The notes under the pieces were generated by a model. It saw nothing but the letters and a program-made list of their open reading frames with translations. It did no database searches and was not told where the DNA came from. Below are positions 1-4,705 of a stretch of DNA of 6,014 bases, one piece after another (positions within the stretch are counted from its first letter, which is position 1; the number at the start of each line of letters is the position of its first letter). Source of the stretch: DASVBJ01 sp036375895 (GTDB lineage: Bacteria; Actinomycetota; Actinomycetes; JACCUZ01); contig DASVBJ010000157.1 of assembly GCA_036375895.1 (NCBI GenBank), positions 1 through 6,014 on the forward strand, in the 5' to 3' direction. Position numbers and translations under genes: made by a program.

Positions 1-220
1 CTACCGGACGGCGGAGCAGTCCGCGGCGTACCGCGAGCACGACCCGCTCACCTGGTTCGCCACGCAGGCCGTCGAGCGTGGCCTGCTCACCCGCGAGGAC
101 ATCGACGCGGCCGACCACCGAGCGGTCTCCACCATGGACGCGGCGGTGGCCTACGGCGAGGCGAGCCCGCATCCACGGCCCGAGGACGCCCTCACCGACG
201 TCTACGTCTCCTACGCCTGA
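1..220 (+). CDS. acoA: Acetoin/pyruvate dehydrogenase-type E1 component alpha subunit, C-terminal fragment (5' end outside window)
   Basis: Seventy-two codons in the frame starting at base 2 run to a TGA at 218-220; the gene enters from the left edge and its start is not visible. The fragment has the usual C-terminal tail of ThDP-dependent E1 alpha subunits: YRTAEQ followed by REHDPL, a helix containing GLLTREDID, and the terminal PEDALTDVYVSYA, which matches the family's closing PxPxDALxDVY pattern. E1 alpha pairs with E1 beta to bind thiamine diphosphate and decarboxylate or cleave the substrate; its ThDP-binding core lies upstream of this window. It is followed after 14 nt by the E1 beta gene, so the two are surely co-expressed. 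The acetoin rather than pyruvate assignment rests on the neighbours (AcoB-like E1 beta and AcoX), not on this fragment. E1 alpha of an acyl-transferring complex is near certain; the symbol is likely. Confidence 0.88.
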   Translation, partial: YRTAEQSAAYREHDPLTWFATQAVERGLLTREDIDAADHRAVSTMDAAVAYGEASPHPRPEDALTDVYVSYA

Positions 221-227
221 GAGGGGG
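221..227 (+). promoter_or_regulatory. Ribosome binding site of the E1 beta gene
   Basis: GAGGGGG begins directly after the E1 alpha stop codon and lies 7 nt before the ATG at 235. It supports that ATG over the next in-frame ATG at codon 16 and makes reinitiation by ribosomes finishing E1 alpha plausible. Confidence 0.7.
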
Positions 228-234
228 TCTGGTC

Positions 235-1272
235 ATGACGATCGTGTCCGAGGCACCGTCCACCACTCGCACGTTGTCGATGCGGGAGGCGATCAACGAG
301 GCGTTGCGGCTGGAGATGGAGCGCGACGCCACCGTCATCCTCATGGGTGAGGACGTCGCCGGCGGCGCCACCGTCCCGGGGTTCGAGCAGAACGACGCGT
401 GGGGCGGCGTGCTGGGCGTGACGAAGGGGCTCGTGCAGGAGTTCGGCCGTGACCGCGTCCTCGACACGCCGATCTCGGAGTCGGCGTACATCGGTGCGGC
501 GGTCGGTGCGGCGGCGACCGGCCTGCGCCCTGTCGCGGAGCTCATGTTCGTCGACTTCTTCGGCGTCTGCATGGACCAGATCTTCAACCAGGGCGCCAAG
601 CTCAGGTACATGTTCGGCGGCGAGGCCAAGGTGCCGATGGTCATCCGCACGATGATCGGCGCCGGCATGGGCGCGGCCGGCCAGCACTCCGGCTGCCACT
701 ACTCGGTGTTCACGCACATGCCGGGCCTGAAGACGGTCGTGCCCTCGACGCCCGCCGACGCCAAGGGTCTGCTGGCCGCGTCGATCCGTGACGACGACCC
801 CGTGCTGTTCTTCGAGCACAAGCTGATGTACGACGCCACCGGCGAGGTGCCCGAGGGGGAGTACGTCGTGCCGCTCGGGGTGGCCGACGTCAAGCGTGAG
901 GGCGACGCCGCCACTGTCGTCGCGATCGGGCGCATGGTGTCCTTCGCCCTCGACGCGGCCGAGCGTCTGGCCGGCGAGGGAGTCCAGGTCGAGGTCGTCG
1001 ACCCCCGCACGCTCTCCCCGCTCGACTCGGGGACCCTGCTGGCCTCCGTGGGCAAGACGGGGCGGCTCGTCGTCGTGGACGAGGACAACCCGCGCTGCTC
1101 GATGGCGACCGACATCGCGGCGCTGGCCGCCACCCAGGCGTTCGACAGCCTCGACGCCCCGCCGCAGCTGGTGACGGCGCCGCACACGCCGGTGCCGTTC
1201 GCGCCGGAGATGGAGGGCTTCTACATCCCGTCCGTGGAGCGGATCGTCGCCGCGGTGCGGGCGACCCTCTAG
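235..1272 (+). CDS. acoB: Acetoin dehydrogenase E1 component beta subunit (transketolase-like, ThDP-dependent)
   Basis: This 345-residue protein is full length for E1 beta (usually about 325-345). It forms the alpha2beta2 E1 that binds ThDP and passes the acyl unit (from acetoin, an acetyl group with release of acetaldehyde) to the E2 lipoyl arm. The pyrimidine-binding transketolase domain occupies about residues 12-190. It has GEDV at 38-41 and DTPISE at 77-82, where E82 matches the glutamate that contacts the ThDP aminopyrimidine in human E1 beta. The QHS histidine is H151, the counterpart of human beta His128. The C-terminal transketolase domain (about 205-335) has VEVVDPRTLSPLD and the stretch GRLVVVDEDNPRCSMATDIA, followed by TAPHTPVPFAPEME. 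The CMDQIFNQGAKLRYMFGG segment and the C-terminal stretch look more like acetoin than pyruvate E1 beta. The start at 235 is chosen for the Shine-Dalgarno sequence 7 nt upstream. The stop is TAG, and the E2 gene begins 15 nt later in the same reading frame. A branched-chain or pyruvate E1 beta is the main alternative. Confidence 0.93.
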   Translation: MTIVSEAPSTTRTLSMREAINEALRLEMERDATVILMGEDVAGGATVPGFEQNDAWGGVLGVTKGLVQEFGRDRVLDTPISESAYIGAAVGAAATGLRPVAELMFVDFFGVCMDQIFNQGAKLRYMFGGEAKVPMVIRTMIGAGMGAAGQHSGCHYSVFTHMPGLKTVVPSTPADAKGLLAASIRDDDPVLFFEHKLMYDATGEVPEGEYVVPLGVADVKREGDAATVVAIGRMVSFALDAAERLAGEGVQVEVVDPRTLSPLDSGTLLASVGKTGRLVVVDEDNPRCSMATDIAALAATQAFDSLDAPPQLVTAPHTPVPFAPEMEGFYIPSVERIVAAVRATL

Positions 1273-1287
1273 GCCACCCGGGCCCGC

Positions 1288-2478
1288 ATGATCACCGAGG
1301 TGGCCATGCCGAAGCTCGGCATGGCGATGAAGACGGGCATCGTGACGAGGTGGCGGGTGCAGGAGGGCGAGCCGGTCAACGAGGGCGCCGCGCTCCTCGA
1401 CATCGAGACGGAGAAGATCTCCGCGGTGATCCCCTCACCGGCGTCCGGCGTGCTCGGGCGGGTCGTCGCCGGTGTCGGGGCCAAGCTGCCCGTCGGCGCG
1501 CTCCTCGCGCTGATCGGCGACCCTGCCGACGCCTTCCCCCCGAGAGAGGAGCTGGTCCCGTCCGCTGCAGGCGCGCGCGATCAACAGGCGGGCACCGTCC
1601 CGGCGCAGCCGGTCGCGGCGGCCCAACCCGTGGGCGCCCCGGTCTCCCCGGCCGCGCGGCGACGAGCCAAGGAGCTCGGTGTCGACGTGACCCTCGTCCC
1701 GCCCAGCGCGCCGGGAAAGCGCGTCACCTCCGACGACGTCGATGCGTATGCCACTGCGCAGTCCGCGGCTCCGGTGGCGGGGCCGGCGGAGGCGGCGGAG
1801 GTCGCCCCGGCTCGGGTCATCCCCTTCACGGGCATCCGCGCCGTGATCGCCGAGCGCCTCTCCGCCAGCCTGGTCGAGATGGCGCAGGTCACGGTGTCCC
1901 GCGAGACCGAGGTCGGCGGCCTCGTCCGCCGCCGCTCCGAGCTGGCCGCGGGTTTCGAGGCGGCCACCGGGATCCGCCTGACCTACACCGACCTGCTCGT
2001 GGAGACCGTCGCCCGGCTGCTGCCCGAGCATGGCCTGCTCAACGCCACTCTCACGGACCGAGGCATCGAGGTGCTGGACACGGTGAACATGGGGGTCGCG
2101 GTCGCCCTCGACGAGGGCCTCATCGTGCCGGTCATCCGGGACGCCGGCTCGAAGTCGCTGGGGGAGATCGCCCGGGAGCGGGCCGACCTCGCCGCCCGGG
2201 CGCAGGCAGGCACTCTCGGCATCGACGACGTGGAGGGCGGCACCTTCACCGTCACCAACCTCGGGTCGTTCGGAGCCGACTCGTTCACCCCCATCGTCAA
2301 CCCGCCGCAGTGCGCGATCCTCGGCGTGGGTCGGATCGTCGAGAAGCCCGTGGTGACGCGGGACGGCGAGGTGCGCACCCGCCCCACGATGTGGCTGTCC
2401 CTGACCTTCGACCACCGAGTCGTGGACGGCGCGCCCGCCGCGCGGTTCCTGACCGCGCTCGGCGAGCGGCTCGAGTGA
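1288..2478 (+). CDS. acoC: Dihydrolipoamide acetyltransferase, E2 core of the acetoin dehydrogenase complex
   Basis: This 396-residue protein has the complete E2 layout. A single lipoyl domain spans residues 1-79, with MPKLGM at 7-12 and the lipoyl-lysine K43 in ETEKIS. An Ala/Pro-rich linker follows (about 80-117). The peripheral subunit-binding domain (about 118-154) has SPAARRRAKELGVDV and GKRVTSDDV and would tether E1 and/or E3. The catalytic acyltransferase domain runs from about 178 to 396. The active-site motif DHRVVDG is near the C-terminus, with H376 and D380 intact, and is preceded by TNLGSFGADSF and the NPPQCAILGVGRI segment. It moves the acetyl group from lipoamide to CoA. It is an ordinary lipoyl E2, unlike the alpha/beta-hydrolase-fused AcoC of some proteobacteria. 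The start is the first ATG after the upstream stop but has no visible Shine-Dalgarno. ATG 1306 (M7) has a GAGG 5 nt before it but would remove the first lipoyl-domain strand, so 1288 is preferred. Its TGA overlaps the GTG of the next gene. Confidence 0.93.
   Translation: MITEVAMPKLGMAMKTGIVTRWRVQEGEPVNEGAALLDIETEKISAVIPSPASGVLGRVVAGVGAKLPVGALLALIGDPADAFPPREELVPSAAGARDQQAGTVPAQPVAAAQPVGAPVSPAARRRAKELGVDVTLVPPSAPGKRVTSDDVDAYATAQSAAPVAGPAEAAEVAPARVIPFTGIRAVIAERLSASLVEMAQVTVSRETEVGGLVRRRSELAAGFEAATGIRLTYTDLLVETVARLLPEHGLLNATLTDRGIEVLDTVNMGVAVALDEGLIVPVIRDAGSKSLGEIARERADLAARAQAGTLGIDDVEGGTFTVTNLGSFGADSFTPIVNPPQCAILGVGRIVEKPVVTRDGEVRTRPTMWLSLTFDHRVVDGAPAARFLTALGERLE
1303..1325 (+). repeat. Perfect 10-bp inverted repeat with 3-nt loop just inside the E2 gene
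   Basis: Bases 1303-1312 are exactly complementary to 1316-1325 around the loop AGC; I checked all ten pairs one by one. The structure covers codons 6 to 13 of the E2 gene, beginning 15 nt after the ATG. Much of it follows from the codons for the conserved MPKLGM motif, since both methionines contribute CATG-type bases, so it may be partly coincidental. As mRNA it would form a GC-rich hairpin in the ribosome landing zone of a gene without an obvious Shine-Dalgarno sequence. Any regulatory meaning is inference. Confidence 0.5.
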
Positions 2479-3425
2479 CAACGCTGGTCGGCCTGGTTGC
2501 CAACCCGGTTGCCGGCCGGGACATCCGGCGGATCACCGCCCGGGCCTCTCTCGTCCCGAACCACGAGAAGTCGGCGATCGTCCGTCGCGTGCTCGCCGGT
2601 CTCGACGCCGCCGGTGTGGACGCCGTGCAGTACTTCCCCGACCTCGCCGGTGTTGTCCGCGCCGCCCTCGACGGCACCACGACGTCGCTGGCCGTGGACC
2701 CGCTCGCCATCCACCCGACGGGCCACGCCGAGGACTCGACCGAGGCGGCCCGGCTGCTCGTCCGGGCGGGTGCCACGGTCATCGTCACCCTCGGCGGTGA
2801 CGGCACGAACCGGGCCGTGGCCGCCGGCTGCGGCGACGTGCCGCTCGTGGCCGTGTCGACGGGCACGAACAACGTCTTCCCCACGATGGTCGACGGGACG
2901 GTCGCGGGGCTCGCCGCCGGGCTGGTGGCGACCGGCCGGGTCGGAGGTGACGCAGCGGTCCGCCGGGCGAAGCGGGTGGAGGTGGCCGGGGACTTCGCGC
3001 TGATCGACGCGGCCGGCTGCCGGGACCGGTTCGTCGGGGCCCGCGCGATCTGGGACCCGCAGAGGGTGCAGTCGCTGGTCCTGGCGCGGGCCGAGCCCTG
3101 GAACGTCGGGCTGTCCGCGATCGGCGGCGCCCTCTGCCCGGTCTCGGCTGACGAGCCGTGCGGCCTGTGGGTGGAGCTCGGGGGTGACGGCCACGTCGTA
3201 CGCGTGCCCGTGGCACCCGGTCTCGTGCTGACAGTCCCGGTGCGGCGCTGGCGCCGGCTCGACCTCGACGAGCCCGTCCCCCTCGGCGACGGGCCGGGAA
3301 CGGTCGCCCTCGACGGCGAACGCGAGCTCGCGGTCGAGGGCCCCACTGCGGCCAAGGTCACGCGCACCGGACCGTGGCTCGTCGACATCCGGGAGGCGCT
3401 GCGGAAGGGGTCCGGGGATGCCTGA
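2475..3425 (+). CDS. acoX: AcoX-type ATP-NAD kinase-fold protein of the acetoin operon
   Basis: With a GTG start this gives 316 residues. The start is placed at the GTGA overlap with the E2 stop because the recognisable protein begins at once with LVGLVANPVAGRDIRRI, the N-terminal glycine-rich strand-loop of AcoX proteins. The same frame stays open far upstream, but that part only shadows the E2 gene. Signature motifs are GGDGTNR at 107-113 (the NAD kinase/diacylglycerol kinase GGDGT loop, D109 being the usual phosphate or metal residue) and STGTNNVFP at 128-136. The Arg-rich N-terminal segment, the conserved IHPTGHAEDS stretch before the GGDGT loop and the C-terminal KVTRTGPWLVDI also fit. 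AcoX was first described beside acoABC in Cupriavidus; its reaction is not established, and phosphorylating a nucleotide or another small molecule is only suggested by the fold. It lies between E2 and E3 and overlaps acoL by 8 nt, so its production should follow that of the complex. Confidence 0.85.
   Translation: MTTLVGLVANPVAGRDIRRITARASLVPNHEKSAIVRRVLAGLDAAGVDAVQYFPDLAGVVRAALDGTTTSLAVDPLAIHPTGHAEDSTEAARLLVRAGATVIVTLGGDGTNRAVAAGCGDVPLVAVSTGTNNVFPTMVDGTVAGLAAGLVATGRVGGDAAVRRAKRVEVAGDFALIDAAGCRDRFVGARAIWDPQRVQSLVLARAEPWNVGLSAIGGALCPVSADEPCGLWVELGGDGHVVRVPVAPGLVLTVPVRRWRRLDLDEPVPLGDGPGTVALDGERELAVEGPTAAKVTRTGPWLVDIREALRKGSGDA
3403..3410 (+). promoter_or_regulatory. Ribosome binding site of the E3 gene
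   Basis: GGAAGGGG, inside the last codons of the AcoX gene, ends 7 nt before the ATG at 3418. It fixes that ATG as the start of the E3 gene and so supports the 8-nt overlap between the two reading frames. Confidence 0.7.
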
Positions 3426-4620
3426 CCTCGTGGTCGTGGGCGGCGGTCCAGCAGGAGTGGCGGCGGCGTTGCAGGCCCGGCGGACGGGCGCGGACGTCGT
3501 CCTGTTCGAGCGGGGCTCGCTCGGCGGCACCTGCGTGCACGCCGGCTGCATCCCGTCCGCGGCCTTCCACACGTCCGCCGGCCTGATGCGCGACCTGCGA
3601 CGGGCCGGCACGTACGGCGTGGACGGTGCCGGTGGCCGTCTCGACTGGGACCGCATGCAGGCGTGGGCGTCCCAGGTGACCGAGACCGTCGCGAACCAGG
3701 TGGCCGCCCAGCTGCGGTACGCCGGCGCCCGGGTCGAGGAGCGCACGGTCGCGGTGGGGCCCTCCGGCGTCGAGGGGCACGCGGGCACCCCGGTGGTCGT
3801 CGCCACCGGCGCCCGCTCGGTCGCGCCGGACGGTGCGATCTCCAACGACGAGATGATGGGGCTGCCCAGGCCGCCCGGATCACTGCTCGTGCTGGGCGCG
3901 GGCCGGTTCTCGCTCGAGTGGGCCGACCTCCTCTGCGCCGCGGGCAGCCAGGTCGTGGTGGTGGCGGCCGCGGGTGAGCTGCTGCCGGGCGAGGACGCGG
4001 AGCTGGTCGAGTTCCTGCGCGGCGCGCTCGAGGACCGCGGGGTCCGGTTCGTCTCCGAGCAGCCCAGCGAGCCCGCCGAGGTCGTGCTCTCCGCGGACAC
4101 GCGGGAGCCGACCATGGCCGGGATGGCGGTCGACGAGCTCTGCCGCACCGGGCACGACGGCGTGTGGGCAGCCGGCGACGTGACCGGACCTCCCTGGCTG
4201 TCGAACCGTGCCCGCGCCCAGGGCGCCGCCGCGGCCGCGAACGCCCTCGGTGGCACCGTGCGGGTGCGGGAGGAGCGCATCCCCCGCAGCGTCCACACCG
4301 ACCCCGAGCTCGCCGCGGTCGGCCTCACCGAGCAGGACGCCGCCGCCCGGGGGCTCGAGGTCGCGGTCGGCATCGCCGAGCTGACGTCGAATGCGCGGAC
4401 GCTCACCGTCGGCCGTTCCGCCGGCGCGCTCAAGCTCGTCGTCGAGCCGGAGTTCGGCGAGATCCTCGGGGCGCACATGGTCGGGCACGGCGCGCGCGAG
4501 GTCGTCAGCCAGGTCGCGCTCGCGATGGCGCTCGAGGCCGACTACCGCGACCTGCTCCGCGTGGCGCCCGTCCACCCAAGCCTGGCCGAGCTGGTCACCG
4601 AGGCGGCCGCCGCGATCTGA
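3418..4620 (+). CDS. acoL: Divergent, short dihydrolipoamide dehydrogenase (E3-like FAD-dependent disulfide oxidoreductase)
   Basis: Only 400 residues against roughly 460-475 for typical dihydrolipoamide dehydrogenases. Retained: the N-terminal FAD-binding GGGPAG at 8-13 with ribose-binding E31; the redox disulfide in GGTCVHAGC (C39 and C44, spacing CxxxxC); VVVATGARS; the second FAD motif AGDVTG with D254; and, in the C-terminal dimerisation domain, the TDPELAAVGLTE segment and HPSLAE with H386 and E391 at the spacing of the catalytic His-Glu pair. Altered: the near-invariant lysine after GCIPS is A48; the NAD-binding glycine motif reads GAGRFSLE (160-167) instead of GxGxxGxE; the acidic residue expected at the end of the next strand is A183; and the stretch from LLPGED to AGDVTG is only about 60 residues, roughly 40 short, with the usual ATGRxPN replaced by SADTREP. 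The reading frame is clean and motifs continue to the stop, so this is shortening rather than frameshift decay. It should reoxidise E2 dihydrolipoyl groups; the normal NAD+ step is uncertain. Another disulfide oxidoreductase of the family is the alternative. Confidence 0.82.
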   Translation: MPDLVVVGGGPAGVAAALQARRTGADVVLFERGSLGGTCVHAGCIPSAAFHTSAGLMRDLRRAGTYGVDGAGGRLDWDRMQAWASQVTETVANQVAAQLRYAGARVEERTVAVGPSGVEGHAGTPVVVATGARSVAPDGAISNDEMMGLPRPPGSLLVLGAGRFSLEWADLLCAAGSQVVVVAAAGELLPGEDAELVEFLRGALEDRGVRFVSEQPSEPAEVVLSADTREPTMAGMAVDELCRTGHDGVWAAGDVTGPPWLSNRARAQGAAAAANALGGTVRVREERIPRSVHTDPELAAVGLTEQDAAARGLEVAVGIAELTSNARTLTVGRSAGALKLVVEPEFGEILGAHMVGHGAREVVSQVALAMALEADYRDLLRVAPVHPSLAELVTEAAAAI

Positions 4621-4682
4621 CGGGCTGGCCAAGGTGCGCTATTGACGACGTGCTCGTGGAAGGTTCTGCTGATGCTGGGATG

Positions 4683-4699
4683 CCTCCCCGCGGAGGGAG
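4683..4699 (+). promoter_or_regulatory. Strong Shine-Dalgarno of the multicopper oxidase gene with a complementary tract just upstream
   Basis: GGAGGGAG at 4692-4699 lies 6 nt before the ATG at 4706, and it decides that start. The tract CCTCC at 4683-4687 is fully complementary to GGAGG at 4692-4696 with a 4-nt loop; an alternative pairing joins 4684-4688 with 4695-4699. Such pairing would hide the ribosome binding site. Five pairs in GC-rich DNA could be chance, so the binding site is firm and the sequestering structure is inference. Confidence 0.5.
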
Positions 4700-4705
4700 T
4701 TCGCC

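Noticed and set aside
211..1185. 324-residue open frame on the minus strand opposite E1 beta
   Set aside because: Arg/His/Gly/Val-rich with no recognisable motif, and completely antisense to a well-supported E1 beta.
1350..2474. In-frame upstream extension of the AcoX reading frame (would give a 691-residue protein)
   Set aside because: The extension lies wholly inside the E2 gene in another frame, has an Arg/Gly/Pro-rich composition typical of a GC-rich shadow frame, and lacks family motifs; the true AcoX N-terminus begins at the GTG at 2475.
2503..2522. Short direct repeat GGTTGCC at the start of the AcoX gene
   Set aside because: Explained by coding for the Val-Ala pairs in LVANPVAG; no repeat array or mobile-element context.
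1983..4478. 831-residue open frame on the minus strand
   Set aside because: It is antisense to E2, AcoX and E3, all of which have convincing motifs; it is low-complexity Ser/Arg/Pro/Ala-rich, and long antisense frames are expected in GC-rich codon-biased DNA.
4645..4657. Small hairpin ACGA/TCGT as a terminator of the acetoin operon
   Set aside because: Only four base pairs with no following T run.
4642..4670. Candidate promoter with TTGACG at 4642-4647
   Set aside because: The -35-like hexamer is good, but the hexamer at the 17-nt spacing is TCTGCT, which lacks the A at position 2 of a TAnnnT -10 box; too weak to list.
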